NCBI RefSeq assembly: GCF_900101335.1 | Contig: NZ_FNKA01000002.1 | Coordinates: forward strand, 1-64,000 | From: Quadrisphaera sp. DSM 44207 | Lineage (GTDB): Bacteria > Actinomycetota > Actinomycetes > Actinomycetales > Quadrisphaeraceae | Direction: 5' to 3' | Length of the DNA: 64,000 nt | Shown: one piece after another, positions 8,521 to 17,727 of the stretch | How the letters are laid out: each line of letters opens with the position of its first letter | Numbering within the stretch: the stretch's first letter is position 1 | The notes under the pieces: generated by a model | Seen by the model: only the letters and a program-made list of their open reading frames with translations | Database searches by the model: none | What the model was told of the DNA's origin: nothing | Made by a program: the position numbers and the translations under genes

Positions 8521-9411
8521 TCAGGCGGCGGTGACCTGCCGCACGGCGCCGGCGAGGTCGGGCGCCGTGAAGCGGAAGCCCGCCCCTGCCAGCACCTGGG
8601 GCAGCACGCGGCGGCTGGCGAGGATCTCCTCCGCGAACCCGCCGACGGCCGCGCGCAGCGCGAGGGCGGGCACCGGCAGCAGCGCCGGCCGGGAGTACCC
8701 GCGCGCCAGGGCCCGCACCAGGTCGCCGTTGCGCGCCGGCTCGGGGGCGACGAGGTTGACCGGCCCGGCGACGTCGTGCTCGAGGAGGAACAGCAGGGCG
8801 CGCAGCTGGTCCTCCAGCGTGATCCACGACCACCACGCCCGCCCGGACCCGAGCGGGCCGGCCAGCCCGGTGCGCAGCAGCGGCGCCATCCGGCCCACGA
8901 GCCCGCCCTCGGGGGTGAGCACGAGGCCCGTGCGCAGCGCCACCACCCGGATCCCCGCGGCGCGCGCCGGCTCCGCGGCGGCCTCCCAGGCCATGCAGAC
9001 CCCCGGGACGAAGCCCGTGCCGGGCGCGGACGCCTCCGTCAGCTCCTCCTCGCCGCGGTCCCCGTAGTACCCGGTGGCGCTCGCCTGCAGCAGCACGGCG
9101 GGCGGGCGGTCCTGGGCGGCCAGGGCCCGGGCCAGGGTGCCGGTGCTCGAGGTGCGCGAGTGCAGGACCGTGCGGCGGTAGCGCCGCGTCCACCGTCGGT
9201 CGCCGATGCCGGCGCCGGCCAGGTCGACGGCGGCGTCCGCGCCGGCCACCGCGACGGGGTCCAGCACGCCCGTCGCAGGGTCCCACCGCACCTCGCCCGG
9301 CGCGGTGGGCGCCCGGCGCACCAGGCGCACCACCTCGTGGCCCTGCGCGCGCAGCCGGCGCACCAGCGGCACGCCGATCAGGCCCGAGGCGCCGGCGACG
9401 ACGACCTTCAC
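8521..9411 (-). CDS. TIGR01777-family NAD-dependent epimerase/nucleotide-sugar-epimerase-like protein
   Basis: The 296-residue protein belongs to the extended SDR family TIGR01777 (SulA-like). VVVAGASGLIGVPLVRRL is the N-terminal NAD-binding motif and QASATGYYGDRGEEE contains the active-site region with Tyr. The C-terminus carries the family's DUF1731-like segment (about 245-290). The substrate is unknown even in well-studied relatives. GTG 9411 has an AGGAGG ribosome site 5 nt upstream. It begins 28 bp after the sucB stop on the same strand, so it is probably the last gene of an lpdA-sucB-epimerase unit, an order also known in mycobacteria. Confidence 0.9.
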   Translation of the reverse strand: MKVVVAGASGLIGVPLVRRLRAQGHEVVRLVRRAPTAPGEVRWDPATGVLDPVAVAGADAAVDLAGAGIGDRRWTRRYRRTVLHSRTSSTGTLARALAAQDRPPAVLLQASATGYYGDRGEEELTEASAPGTGFVPGVCMAWEAAAEPARAAGIRVVALRTGLVLTPEGGLVGRMAPLLRTGLAGPLGSGRAWWSWITLEDQLRALLFLLEHDVAGPVNLVAPEPARNGDLVRALARGYSRPALLPVPALALRAAVGGFAEEILASRRVLPQVLAGAGFRFTAPDLAGAVRQVTAA

Positions 9412-9439
9412 CGGTGCCTCCTGGGCGGCGTCGCGGCGC

Positions 9440-11620
9440 TCACAGGCCGAGGTCGGCCTCGAACGCGCCCTCCTCCAGGCGCGCCTTGATGGCGGAGAGG
9501 AACCGCGCGGCGTCCGCGCCGTCCACGAGGCGGTGGTCGTACGACAGCGCCAGGTAGGCCATCGAGCGGACCGCGATCGACTCCCCGCCGTCGGCGTCGG
9601 CCACCACGGCCGGGCGCTTGACGACGGCGCCGGTGCCGAGGATCGCGACCTGGGGCTGGTTGATGATCGGCGTGTCGAACAGGGCGCCGCGGCTGCCGGT
9701 GTTCGTCAGCGTGAACGTGCCGCCGCCGAGCTCGTCGGGCGTGACCTTGTTGGCGCGCGTGCGGGCCGCGAGGTCGGCGATCCGGCGGGCGAGCCCGGCG
9801 ATGTTGAGGTCGCCGGCGTCCTTGATGACGGGCACGAGCAGGCCGCGCTCGGTGTCGACGGCCACGCCGAGGTTCTCCTGGGCGTGGTAGACGATGGTGT
9901 CGCCCTCGATGCTCGCGTTGACCTGCGGGTAGGCCTTGAGGGCCTCGACCGCCGCGAGCGCGAAGAACGGCAGGAACGACAGGCTCGTGCCCTCGCGCGC
10001 CCTGAACTCGTCCTTGGCCCGGGCCCGCAGCCGCGCGATGCGGGTGACGTCGACCTCGACCACGCTGGTCAGCTGCGCGGAGACCTGCAGCGACTCCACC
10101 ATGCGCTGGGCGATCACCTTGCGCAGGCGCGACATCTTCTCCGTGGTGCCGCGCTTGGCGGCGACCTCCGGTGCCGCCGTCGGCCGCGCCGTGGCGGGCG
10201 CGGACGACGCAGGCGCCGGCGCCTGGCTCGGCTGAGCGGGCTGCTGCGCGGGCTGCTGCGCGGGCTGGGCGGGCTGCTGAGCGGCCTGCTGCGCCTGCTC
10301 GGCCTCGGCGCGCCGGCGCTCCGCGGCGTCGAGGACGTCCTGCTTGCGGATGCGCCCGCCGACGCCCGTGCCCGTCAGCGACGACAGGTCGACGTCGTGC
10401 TGGGCGGCGAGCTTGCGCACCAGCGGCGTGACGTAGGAGGAGACCTCCGGGGCCGGGCCGGGCACCTGCTCGCCCGTCGGCGGGCGCACGGGCCCGCCGG
10501 TCTGCGGGGCGATGGAGTTGTAGTCCTCGCTGGCCTGCTCGGGCTCGGGAGCGCTGCTGTCGGCGCCGAGCTGGCGCTGCGGCTGGCCCTGGTCGTCCTG
10601 CCCGGCGCTCTGGCCGGTGTCGTCCCGCGACGCCGGCGAGGGCGCCGGCGCCGCGGCCTCGGCGCCCGCGCGACCGCCGGTCCCACCGCTGTCGCCGCCA
10701 CCGGACCCACCGGACCCACCGGACCCGCCGCCGTCCCCGCCGGAGCGCGCCTGCCGGACCTGGCGCTCGGCCTTCTCCTCCGACTGCTGCGCCGCCTGCT
10801 CGCGCTGCTCGACCTCCTCGGCGAGGGAGCCGGCCGCAGCGTCCTGGCCGCCGGAGGCGTCGCCCACCCGCTCGACGGGCGCGCCGCCGGCCTGCTCACC
10901 GGCCTGCTCACCGGCCTGACCGCCGTCCTGACCGCCGGCCTGGTCGCCGCCCCCGGCGGTGCCGCTGCCGACCAGCGCCAGCTGGGCGCCGACCTCGACG
11001 GTCTCGTCCTCGCCCACGAGGATCTTCAGCACGGTGCCGGCCACGGGCGAGGGGATCTCGGTGTCGACCTTGTCGGTGGAGACCTCCAGCAGCGGCTCGT
11101 CGACCTCGACGGTCTCGCCCTCCGCCTTCAGCCACCGCGTCACCGTGCCCTCGGTGACGCTCTCGCCCAGGGCCGGCATGGTCACGGGCACACCCCTCGC
11201 ACCACCGCCGGAGCCGCCGGAGCCGCCGTCCTGGGCGGCGACCGGGGTGCCGGCGCCCGGAGAGCCGGCAGCCGCGGGAGCGTCCGGCTCGGGGCCCGGC
11301 TGCGGCTCCTGGGCCGGAGCGGACGGAGCCTGCTGCCCGTCGCCGCCGGAGGAGGACGGTGCGCCGCCGCCGTCGCTCGGCGCCTCGTCGCCGATCCGGG
11401 CCAGGGCGACGCCCACCTCGGCGGTCTCGTCCTCGGCGACGAGGATCTCCTGCAGCACTCCCGCGACGGGGGAGGGGATCTCGGTGTCGACCTTGTCCGT
11501 GGAGACCTCGAGCAGCGGCTCGTCGACCTCGACCCGCTCGCCGACCTGCTTCAGCCAGCGGGTGACGGTCCCCTCGGTGACGCTCTCCCCGAGGGCGGGC
11601 ATCTGCACGGACTCGGACAT
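9440..11620 (-). CDS. sucB: 2-oxoglutarate dehydrogenase E2 (dihydrolipoamide succinyltransferase), two lipoyl domains
   Basis: This is the E2 core of 2-oxo-acid dehydrogenase complexes; in Actinobacteria the same protein is thought to serve both pyruvate and 2-oxoglutarate dehydrogenase. The 726 residues hold two lipoyl domains with the lipoylated lysine in [14 protein letters not shown] at K43 and K184, joined by Gly/Pro/Ala/Gln-rich linkers. A peripheral subunit-binding domain follows ([20 protein letters not shown]), then the acyltransferase domain ending with [16 protein letters not shown], which holds the catalytic His and Asp. ATG 11620 has GGAGACCTG in front. It lies 98 bp after lpdA, and a hairpin in that gap may tune expression. 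LipA and LipB in this window modify it. Confidence 0.96.
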   Translation of the reverse strand: MSESVQMPALGESVTEGTVTRWLKQVGERVEVDEPLLEVSTDKVDTEIPSPVAGVLQEILVAEDETAEVGVALARIGDEAPSDGGGAPSSSGGDGQQAPSAPAQEPQPGPEPDAPAAAGSPGAGTPVAAQDGGSGGSGGGARGVPVTMPALGESVTEGTVTRWLKAEGETVEVDEPLLEVSTDKVDTEIPSPVAGTVLKILVGEDETVEVGAQLALVGSGTAGGGDQAGGQDGGQAGEQAGEQAGGAPVERVGDASGGQDAAAGSLAEEVEQREQAAQQSEEKAERQVRQARSGGDGGGSGGSGGSGGGDSGGTGGRAGAEAAAPAPSPASRDDTGQSAGQDDQGQPQRQLGADSSAPEPEQASEDYNSIAPQTGGPVRPPTGEQVPGPAPEVSSYVTPLVRKLAAQHDVDLSSLTGTGVGGRIRKQDVLDAAERRRAEAEQAQQAAQQPAQPAQQPAQQPAQPSQAPAPASSAPATARPTAAPEVAAKRGTTEKMSRLRKVIAQRMVESLQVSAQLTSVVEVDVTRIARLRARAKDEFRAREGTSLSFLPFFALAAVEALKAYPQVNASIEGDTIVYHAQENLGVAVDTERGLLVPVIKDAGDLNIAGLARRIADLAARTRANKVTPDELGGGTFTLTNTGSRGALFDTPIINQPQVAILGTGAVVKRPAVVADADGGESIAVRSMAYLALSYDHRLVDGADAARFLSAIKARLEEGAFEADLGL

Positions 11621-11634
11621 CAGGTCTCCTGTCT

Positions 11635-11658
11635 CACCGGCCGGGGTCCCGGCCGGTG
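11635..11658 (-). terminator. Hairpin between lpdA and sucB
   Basis: CACCGGCCGG and CCGGCCGGTG form a perfect 10-bp stem around GGTC, ending about 15 nt before the sucB start on the transcribed strand. No U-tract follows. It may be a partial terminator or an mRNA stability element between the two genes. Confidence 0.4.
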
Positions 11659-11718
11659 ATCGTCGTCGCTGGGAGCGGTGCGAGGTGCGGGTGGGCAGGC
11701 GGCCCGTCAGCCGTGGGG

Positions 11719-13107
11719 TCAGCCGTGGGCGTGCAGCGGCTTGCCGGCCAGGGCCAGGTGCGCCTCGCCCATGGCCTCGTTCTGGGTCGGGTGCGCGTGG
11801 ATCAGCTGCGCGACCTCCTCGGGGTACGCCTCCCAGTTGACGATCAGCTGCGCCTCGCCGACCTGCTCGCTGATCCGGGAGCCGACGCCGTGGATGCCGA
11901 CGAGCGGGCCGTCCTTGCGGCGCACCAGCTTGAGGAAGCCCTGGGTGCCGATGATCTGGCTGCGGCCGTTGCCTGCGAGGTTGTACTCGTAGACCTCGAC
12001 GGCGTCCTCGCCGTAGGTCTCCCGCGACTGCGCCTCGGTGAGGCCCACCGAGATGATCTCCGGGTCGCTGTAGGTGACCCGCGGCACGCCGGAGTCGATC
12101 ACCGGGATCGGGTCGAGGCCGGCGATCTCCTCGGCGACGAAGATGCCCTGGGCGAAGCCCCGGTGCGCCAGCTGCAGGCCGGGCACGATGTCGCCCACCG
12201 CCCAGACGCCGTCCACGCCCGTGCGCAGGCGCTCGTCGGTGACGACGAACCCGCGGTCGATGATGATGCCCTGCTCCTCGTAGCCGAAACCCGCGGTCGT
12301 GGGGCCGCGACCGACGGCGACGAGCAGGTAGTCGGCCTCGAGCGTCGTACCGTCCTCGAGGGAGACCGTCACGCCGTCGTCGGTCTGCTCGACGCCGGAG
12401 AAGCGCACGCCCGTCCTGAAGTCGATCTTGCGCTTGCGGAAGGCGCGCTCGATCGCCTTGCTGCACGCCGCGTCCTCGGCCGGCACCAGGCGCGGCAGGG
12501 CCTCGACGATCGTCACGTCGACGCCGAAGGACTTCCAGGCGCTGGCGAACTCCACGCCGATCACCCCGCCGCCGAGGATGACGGCCCTGTCCGGCACGTG
12601 GTCCAGGGTCAGCGCGGTGTCGCTGGTCAGCACGCGGCCGCCGATCTCCAGCCCCGGCAGGGAGCGGGAGTAGGACCCCGTGGCGAGCACGACGTTGCGG
12701 CCCCGCACGCGCTGGCCGCCGACCTCGACCGCGTCCTCGGCGACGAGCCGGCCCTCGCCCTCGACGATCGTCACCTTGTTGGCCTTGGCCAGGCCCTGCA
12801 GCCCCTTGTACAGGCGGCCGATGACGCCGTCCTTGTACTTGTGGACGCCCGCCATGTCGATGCCCTCGAGGCTGGCGCGGACGCCGTACTGCTCGCTCTC
12901 GCGGGCGGCGTCGGCGACCTCGGCGGCGTGCAGCAGCGCCTTGGTGGGGATGCATCCGCGGTGCAGGCACGTGCCGCCGAGCTTGTCCTTCTCGACCAGC
13001 GCCACGCTCATGCCCAGCTCCGCGGCGCGGAAGGCGCAGGCGTACCCGCCGCTCCCACCGCCGAGGACGACGACGTCGTACACCTGCTCGTGGGTCGACT
13101 CGGCCAC
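11719..13107 (-). CDS. lpdA: Dihydrolipoamide dehydrogenase (E3)
   Basis: E3 reoxidises the dihydrolipoyl groups of E2 proteins with FAD and NAD+. The 462-residue protein has the FAD motif [21 protein letters not shown], the redox disulfide in [13 protein letters not shown], the NAD motif [15 protein letters not shown], the second FAD contact [10 protein letters not shown], and the C-terminal His-Glu pair in [13 protein letters not shown]. All catalytic residues are present. I chose GTG 13107 because AAGGAGG lies 5 nt before it; an upstream ATG at 13149 has no such site. A 12-nt duplication around the stop codon (11706-11729) places a second copy of the terminal codons behind the gene. sucB follows. 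Confidence 0.96.
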   Translation of the reverse strand: MAESTHEQVYDVVVLGGGSGGYACAFRAAELGMSVALVEKDKLGGTCLHRGCIPTKALLHAAEVADAARESEQYGVRASLEGIDMAGVHKYKDGVIGRLYKGLQGLAKANKVTIVEGEGRLVAEDAVEVGGQRVRGRNVVLATGSYSRSLPGLEIGGRVLTSDTALTLDHVPDRAVILGGGVIGVEFASAWKSFGVDVTIVEALPRLVPAEDAACSKAIERAFRKRKIDFRTGVRFSGVEQTDDGVTVSLEDGTTLEADYLLVAVGRGPTTAGFGYEEQGIIIDRGFVVTDERLRTGVDGVWAVGDIVPGLQLAHRGFAQGIFVAEEIAGLDPIPVIDSGVPRVTYSDPEIISVGLTEAQSRETYGEDAVEVYEYNLAGNGRSQIIGTQGFLKLVRRKDGPLVGIHGVGSRISEQVGEAQLIVNWEAYPEEVAQLIHAHPTQNEAMGEAHLALAGKPLHAHG

Positions 13108-13197
13108 GGGACCCTCCTTCGACAGCGGTGGCGCGGGCAGCATGTCCATCCTGGCACCACCCGCACCCGCTCGGCCCCTCGGGTGCGGCGCGAGGGC

Positions 13198-13203
13198 TAC
13201 CGT
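13198..13203 (+). promoter_or_regulatory. -10 element for the 116-aa conserved protein
   Basis: TACCGT, then 6 nt, then GTG 13210. This fits a leaderless start. Confidence 0.45.
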
Positions 13204-13209
13204 GACGGG

Positions 13210-13560
13210 GTGGGCCTACTCTCGCGGTGGTGGCGCCGCCGCCGGCGGTCGTCCGCCGCCGCGGCCGAGGGCGGGTGGCGGGCCCGCTCCGGGGCGGACG
13301 CCGAGCACCTGCGCTCCTTCGCGGCCTCCCGCACGGGCGTGGAGGCCTACGTCGAGCCGGCGACGTCCGTGACGCCGACGACGCTGGTGCTCGTCGCGCA
13401 GGACGGCGAGTGGACGCGCCGCCGCGTGCCGGACCCCGCCGCGGCGTGGGCCTTCGCCCGGCGCCTCGGGATCCCGGTGTACGACGTGAACCAGACCGGG
13501 TACCCGCAGCGGATGCGCGAGCACACGGCGCGCCGCCGCCGCGACGAGCAGCCGGGCTGA
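13210..13560 (+). CDS. Small conserved actinobacterial protein of unknown function
   Basis: This 116-residue protein is divergent from lpdA. After a basic start ([10 protein letters not shown]) it has a compact domain with [20 protein letters not shown] and a C-terminal [16 protein letters not shown]. Proteins of this type often sit beside lpdA in actinobacteria and are sometimes labelled oxidoreductase without evidence. I see no catalytic motif, signal peptide or membrane helix, and infer a soluble basic protein. The -10 element 6 nt before GTG 13210 supports the start. Confidence 0.75.
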   Translation: MGLLSRWWRRRRRSSAAAAEGGWRARSGADAEHLRSFAASRTGVEAYVEPATSVTPTTLVLVAQDGEWTRRRVPDPAAAWAFARRLGIPVYDVNQTGYPQRMREHTARRRRDEQPG

Positions 13561-13620
13561 GGCACCGCCCGCAGCGACCCGGCCGACGGCGGGCCCGCGC
13601 CCGGAGCCGCGGGTGAGGGC

Positions 13621-15153
13621 TCAGGAGACGTAGTCCTCCGCGAGGGCCACCAGCGTGCGCACGGCCACGCCCGTGCCGCCCTTGCCGGTGTAGCCGTGCG
13701 GCGCGCCCTCGTTGAAGGCCGGCCCGGCGACGTCCAGGTGGGCCCACGGCAGGCGCGGTGCGTCCTCGGGGGCGCTCCCGCCGCCGGTGCGCGGGACGAA
13801 CTCGCGCAGGAACAGGCCTGCCACCAGCATGCCGCCCATCCGGTCGCCCATGTTGGCGATGTCGGCGACCTGGGAGTCCATGCTGGCCCGCAGCTCCTCC
13901 GGCAGCGGCATGGGCCAGAACTGCTCACCGGCGCGCGAGGCCGCGGCGAGCACGCGCTCGCGGAACGCGTCGTCCTCGCCCATGACGGCCGACACGCGGG
14001 TGCCGAGGGCGACGACCTGCGCGCCGGTCAGGGTCGCGACGTCGACGACGGCGTCGGGCTGCTCCTCCCCGGCGGCCACGAGCGCGTCCGCGAGCACCAG
14101 GCGGCCCTCGGCGTCGGTGTTGAGCACCTCCACCGTGCGCCCGCCGTAGGTCGTCAGGACGTCGGAGGGCCGCTGGGCGGTGCCCGAGGGCATGTTCTCC
14201 GCGAGCGCCATCCACGCCGTCACGCGCACCGGCAGCCCGAGGCGCGCGACGGCGAGCGCGGCCTCGAGGACCGCCGCCGCGCCGGCCATGTCGCACTTCA
14301 TCGTCTCCATGCTGCCCGCCGGCTTGATCGACAGGCCGCCGGAGTCGAACGTGATGCCCTTGCCGACCAGCGCGAGGTGGGCCTTGGCGCCGCGGGGCGC
14401 GTAGGACAGCGCGACCAGGCGCGGGGGACGGCTGGAGCCCTGGCCGACGCCGAGGATGCCGCCGTAGCCGCCCTCGGCCAGCGCCTGCTCGTCCAGCACG
14501 GTGACCTTGACGGGCAGGCCCTTGGCGCGCTCGCGCACCGCGTCGGCGAAGGACGCCGGGTACAGGTCGGCCGGCGGGCAGTTGACGAGGTCGCGGGCGC
14601 CCGCGACCGCCGCGGCCAGCACGGTGGCGCGCTCGACGCGGTCCTCCAGGGCGCGCTCGCGGTGCAGCGGCGTGACGAGCAGCAGCTGCTCGACGGGCGC
14701 GCGGTGCTCCGCGGCGCTGCGGCGCCGGTAGGCGCGGTACGCGTACGCGCCCAGCAGGGCCCCCTCGGCCACCGCCGCGGCGGCGTCGACGTCGTCGGCC
14801 GGCAGCGCCAGCGCCACGGAGCCCGTGCCGGCCAGCTCGCGCACGGCCGCTCCCGCGGCGCGGCGCAGGGCCTCGGCGTCCGGGCCCGCGGCACCGACGC
14901 GGCCGAGCCCGGTCAGCACCAGGACCGGGGCGCCCAGCGCGCCGGCGGTCGGCACGCGCCGCACCTCGTCGGGACGGCCGGTGACGCCCAGGCCCGCCAG
15001 GGAGGCGCCCAGGACCCCGCGCAGCTCCGCGGGCAGGTCGTCGGCCCCCAGCAGCCGGGGCCCCGCGCCGCTCGCGCCCGCGGCGACGCCGAGCACGACC
15101 GCGTCGGCCGGCACGGTCTGCAGCGTCCTGGCGGTGGCGGTCAGCGTGGGCAC
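13621..15153 (-). CDS. pepA: Leucyl aminopeptidase (M17 family)
   Basis: This is a cytosolic two-zinc aminopeptidase that removes N-terminal residues from peptides. The 510-residue product has an N-terminal macro-like domain and a C-terminal catalytic domain with [16 protein letters not shown], the metal-binding and catalytic region around [12 protein letters not shown], and the family signature [14 protein letters not shown]. Length and motifs are complete. GTG 15153 is preceded by GAGGAGAG. A TAAGGT -10 element lies 34 nt further upstream. It is convergent with the small protein gene and divergent from the methionine transporter leader. Confidence 0.96.
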   Translation of the reverse strand: MPTLTATARTLQTVPADAVVLGVAAGASGAGPRLLGADDLPAELRGVLGASLAGLGVTGRPDEVRRVPTAGALGAPVLVLTGLGRVGAAGPDAEALRRAAGAAVRELAGTGSVALALPADDVDAAAAVAEGALLGAYAYRAYRRRSAAEHRAPVEQLLLVTPLHRERALEDRVERATVLAAAVAGARDLVNCPPADLYPASFADAVRERAKGLPVKVTVLDEQALAEGGYGGILGVGQGSSRPPRLVALSYAPRGAKAHLALVGKGITFDSGGLSIKPAGSMETMKCDMAGAAAVLEAALAVARLGLPVRVTAWMALAENMPSGTAQRPSDVLTTYGGRTVEVLNTDAEGRLVLADALVAAGEEQPDAVVDVATLTGAQVVALGTRVSAVMGEDDAFRERVLAAASRAGEQFWPMPLPEELRASMDSQVADIANMGDRMGGMLVAGLFLREFVPRTGGGSAPEDAPRLPWAHLDVAGPAFNEGAPHGYTGKGGTGVAVRTLVALAEDYVS

Positions 15154-15187
15154 GGCTCTCCTCGGGTTCTGCGGCGGGCAGGGCAGA

Positions 15188-15193
15188 ACCTTA
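15188..15193 (-). promoter_or_regulatory. pepA -10 element
   Basis: Minus-strand TAAGGT, close to the actinobacterial housekeeping -10 consensus, lies about 35 nt before GTG 15153. No -35 box stands out. Confidence 0.45.
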
Positions 15194-15279
15194 ACGAGGC
15201 GCCCCGACACCGCGCCCGGCCAGGGAGGCGGGACCCGCGCGCGACGCGGCGCCGGCGCGCCGCGCTCCCGGGCGGGTGC

Positions 15280-15309
15280 TTGACAGGACCTCGCACCGCC
15301 TGCCAGGTT
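15280..15309 (+). promoter_or_regulatory. metNIQ promoter
   Basis: TTGACA (15280-15285), an 18-nt spacer and CAGGTT (15304-15309) form the best -35/-10 pair I saw in the window. Transcription would start near 15316-15319, exactly at the first base of the SAM-IV riboswitch, which supports both calls. Confidence 0.8.
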
Positions 15310-15318
15310 CCGTCCTGC

Positions 15319-15435
15319 GGTCATGAGCGCCAGCGCGAAGCCCCGGCTCGCTGGCCGGCAACCCTCCTCGTCGTGGGGTGCCCCGGGTGATGACCAGACC
15401 AGCGGCCGACCGGCCCTGGTAAGGACGACCCAGGA
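15319..15435 (+). ncRNA. SAM-IV-class S-adenosylmethionine riboswitch
   Basis: The RNA begins GGTCATGAGCGCCAGCG and contains AAGCCCCGGCTCGCTGG, CCGGCAACCCTCC and GTGGGGTGCCCCGGGTGATG, ending P1 with ATGACC. These match, nearly base for base, the actinobacterial SAM-IV aptamer as I remember it from mycobacteria. A further hairpin (ACCAG...CTGGT, 15398-15420) follows as expected for the 3' side of this class; the 3' limit is approximate. It lies in the leader of metN-metI-metQ, so high S-adenosylmethionine should reduce methionine uptake. Confidence 0.92.
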
Positions 15436-15789
15436 GAGCTCCGTGCGCTGCTCGCCGTGCCCCGCCCCGCGCCACCTGCCGCGCCGCCCCGCCCGCCGCG
15501 ACGACCCGTGTCGCCGGGGGCCGCGCACCGCCGTCCACCGCTGACCGGCCCCGGCGCCGCGGCGCGCTGAGACCACCGGCGCACCGGCGCTCCTGCGCGG
15601 CCCCGCCCCGCACCCCCGAGCCGGACGGGCGCACCCGACCTGGACCGCGCCCGGCGCAGCCCGCCCTCGCCCGGCCCACCCCTGCCCGGCCCACCCCTGC
15701 CCGGCCCACCCCTGCCCTCGCGCAGCCGGCCCCGCCCCGCGGGCGCCGCGCCGCGCCCGCCGACCCGTCCACCCACCCCCGGAGACCCC
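15436..15789 (+). other. Long C-rich, G-poor leader between riboswitch and metN
   Basis: No credible gene lies in these 354 bases. The RNA strand is strikingly rich in C with runs such as CCCCGCCCCG and few long G runs, as in Rho utilisation sites. It contains a 15-nt tandem repeat (15671-15715). I see no simple intrinsic terminator next to the aptamer. I infer that ligand-controlled exposure of this leader to Rho is a possible mode of control. Confidence 0.45.
15671..15715 (+). repeat. 15-nt tandem repeat, 3 perfect copies, in the metN leader
   Basis: The unit CCGGCCCACCCCTGC is repeated three times without change, 75 nt before the metN start. Confidence 0.9.
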
Positions 15790-16851
15790 GTGATCGAGCT
15801 CGACCAGCTGACCAAGGCCTACGGCCACGGACCGGGGCGCACCGTCGTCCTGGACCACCTGGACCTGACCGTGCGCACCGGCGAGATCGTCGCCATCGTC
15901 GGCCCCAGCGGCGCCGGCAAGAGCACCCTCGCGCAGTGCGTGAACCTCCTCGAGCGGCCCACCTCCGGGTCGGTCGTCGTGGGCGGGGTGGACCTGTCCT
16001 CCCTCGGCGAGCGCCGCCTGCGCGCCGCGCGCCGCCAGATCGGCACGATCTTCCAGTCCGACGGCCTGCAGTCGCGCCGCACCGCGGAGGAGAACGTGGC
16101 GCTGCCGCTGCGGTACCTGGGCGTCACGCCCGCGGAGCGGCGCCGGCGCGTGGCCGAGCTGCTCGACCGCGTCGGCCTGGCCGACCGCGCCCGCCACTAC
16201 CCGCACCAGCTCTCCGGAGGGCAGCGCCAGCGCGTCGGCATCGCGCGCGCCCTCGCCCTGCGCCCCTCGGTGCTGCTCGCCGACGAGGCCACCTCCGGCC
16301 TCGACCCCGAGGCCACGGCGTCCGTCGTGGCCCTGGTCCGGCAGCTGCGCGACGAGCTGGGCCTGTCCATCCTCTTCATCACGCACGAGATGGACGTCGT
16401 CGTGGACGTGGCCGACCGCGCCGCCCGCCTCGAGGCCGGGCGGATCGGGGAGTCCGGGCGCGTCGTGGACCTGCTGCGCGACCCGTCCTCGGCCCTCGGC
16501 GCGGCCCTGCTCGGACGCCGCGAGGACGCCGGGCCGGCGCGCGCGGGGGTGTGGTCGGTGACCTACCGGTCCCCGGACGTGCCGGGGGACTGGCTCGTGC
16601 GCGCCTCCCTCGCCCTCAACGCCGACGTCGCCCTCCTCGACGCCTCCGTGGGCGCGGTGGGCGGCCAGACCGTCGGGCGCGCCACGGTGCGCATCGACGA
16701 GCGGACCGACCCGGTGCGCGTCGAGGGCGTGCTGCGCGCCCTCGGCCTCGCCCCGGGCCGCGGCGCCGGCAGCGCTCCCGCCGCCGCGCAGCCCCCCGCC
16801 CCCGCGCCGTCCGCCCCGGACGCCGCCGCGCGGCTGGAGCCGGTGGCGTGA
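15790..16851 (+). CDS. metN: Methionine ABC transporter ATP-binding protein MetN
   Basis: This is the ATPase of the methionine importer. The 353-residue protein has Walker A VGPSGAGKST, the Q-loop IFQSDGL, the signature LSGGQRQR, Walker B SVLLADEAT and the switch His in FITHEMD. Residues about 245-320 form the C-terminal NIL (ACT-like) domain found in MetN proteins, which binds methionine and inhibits transport when the cell is replete. GTG 15790 has GGAG 6 nt upstream. It shares a GTGA overlap with metI. The SAM-IV riboswitch upstream confirms the methionine assignment. Confidence 0.95.
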   Translation: MIELDQLTKAYGHGPGRTVVLDHLDLTVRTGEIVAIVGPSGAGKSTLAQCVNLLERPTSGSVVVGGVDLSSLGERRLRAARRQIGTIFQSDGLQSRRTAEENVALPLRYLGVTPAERRRRVAELLDRVGLADRARHYPHQLSGGQRQRVGIARALALRPSVLLADEATSGLDPEATASVVALVRQLRDELGLSILFITHEMDVVVDVADRAARLEAGRIGESGRVVDLLRDPSSALGAALLGRREDAGPARAGVWSVTYRSPDVPGDWLVRASLALNADVALLDASVGAVGGQTVGRATVRIDERTDPVRVEGVLRALGLAPGRGAGSAPAAAQPPAPAPSAPDAAARLEPVA

Positions 16852-17636
16852 GCGCCGTTCCGGCGACCCCCGCCCTGCCCGTGCTCACCGCCTCCGGCGA
16901 CACGCCGCTCGCACAGATCCCCGCCCTCGTCGTCCCGGCCCTCGGCGACACGCTGCTCATGGTCGGCGTCGTCATGGTCCTCGTCGTCGCGCTCGGCGTC
17001 CCCCTCGGCGTCCTCGTGCACGACCTGGCGCCCGGCGGGCTGTTCGAGAACCGGCCCCTGCACACCGCCCTCGGCTGGGTCGTCAGCGTCGGGCGCTCCC
17101 TGCCGTTCCTCATCCTCATGGCGGCCCTGGTGCCGGTGACCCGCTTCATCACCGGCACCAACATCGGCATCGCCGCCGCCGTGGTGCCCATGACGCTGGC
17201 GGGCACCGCCTTCTTCGCCCGCATCGTCGAGAACGCCCTGCGCAGCGTCCCGCCGGAGCTCGTGCGCGTCGCCCGGGCCTCCGGCGCCTCCCCGCTGCAG
17301 ATCATCACCACGGTGCAGCTGAGCGAGGCGGCGCCGCTGGTCGTCGGCGGCCTGACGATCAACACCATCGCGATGATCGAGTACTCGGCCATCGCCGGGA
17401 CGATCGGCGCCGGCGGCATCGGCTACGTGGCCGTCACCTACGGCTACCAGCGCTTCGACCACGCCGTGATGATCACGACCATCGCGATCCTCGTGGGCGC
17501 CGTCGCCCTCGTGCAGCTGGTCGGCGACCGGCTCGTGCGCCGGCTCACCCCGCACCTGCGCACCGCCCGTCGCGGCCGCGCGGGCGCCGCTGCGCGCCCC
17601 GACCCCGCTCCGGCCGCGCCGCAGGCCGCCGCCTGA
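16848..17636 (+). CDS. metI: Methionine ABC transporter permease MetI
   Basis: The inner-membrane permease of 262 residues has about five helices and the conserved cytoplasmic coupling-helix region ENALRSVPPELVRVARASGA, followed by IGAGGIGYVAVTYGYQRFD, typical of MetI. The start overlaps the metN stop (GTGA), so translation is probably coupled. The N-terminus (about 25 residues before the first helix) and an Ala/Pro-rich tail ([20 protein letters not shown]) are longer than in well-known MetI. metQ follows after a C-rich gap of 91 nt. Confidence 0.95.
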   Translation: MSAVPATPALPVLTASGDTPLAQIPALVVPALGDTLLMVGVVMVLVVALGVPLGVLVHDLAPGGLFENRPLHTALGWVVSVGRSLPFLILMAALVPVTRFITGTNIGIAAAVVPMTLAGTAFFARIVENALRSVPPELVRVARASGASPLQIITTVQLSEAAPLVVGGLTINTIAMIEYSAIAGTIGAGGIGYVAVTYGYQRFDHAVMITTIAILVGAVALVQLVGDRLVRRLTPHLRTARRGRAGAAARPDPAPAAPQAAA

Positions 17637-17727
17637 GCCCCCGCCCCACCCGGCCCCCGCTCGACCTCGCCCGACCCCGCCCGACCCGACCCGCGCCGTC
17701 CGCGCACCCGATCCCGAGGAGACCGCC

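Noticed and set aside
15323-15544. A 73-codon frame starting inside the methionine leader
   Set aside because: Its ATG is part of the conserved SAM-IV aptamer sequence, and the product has no recognisable domain.
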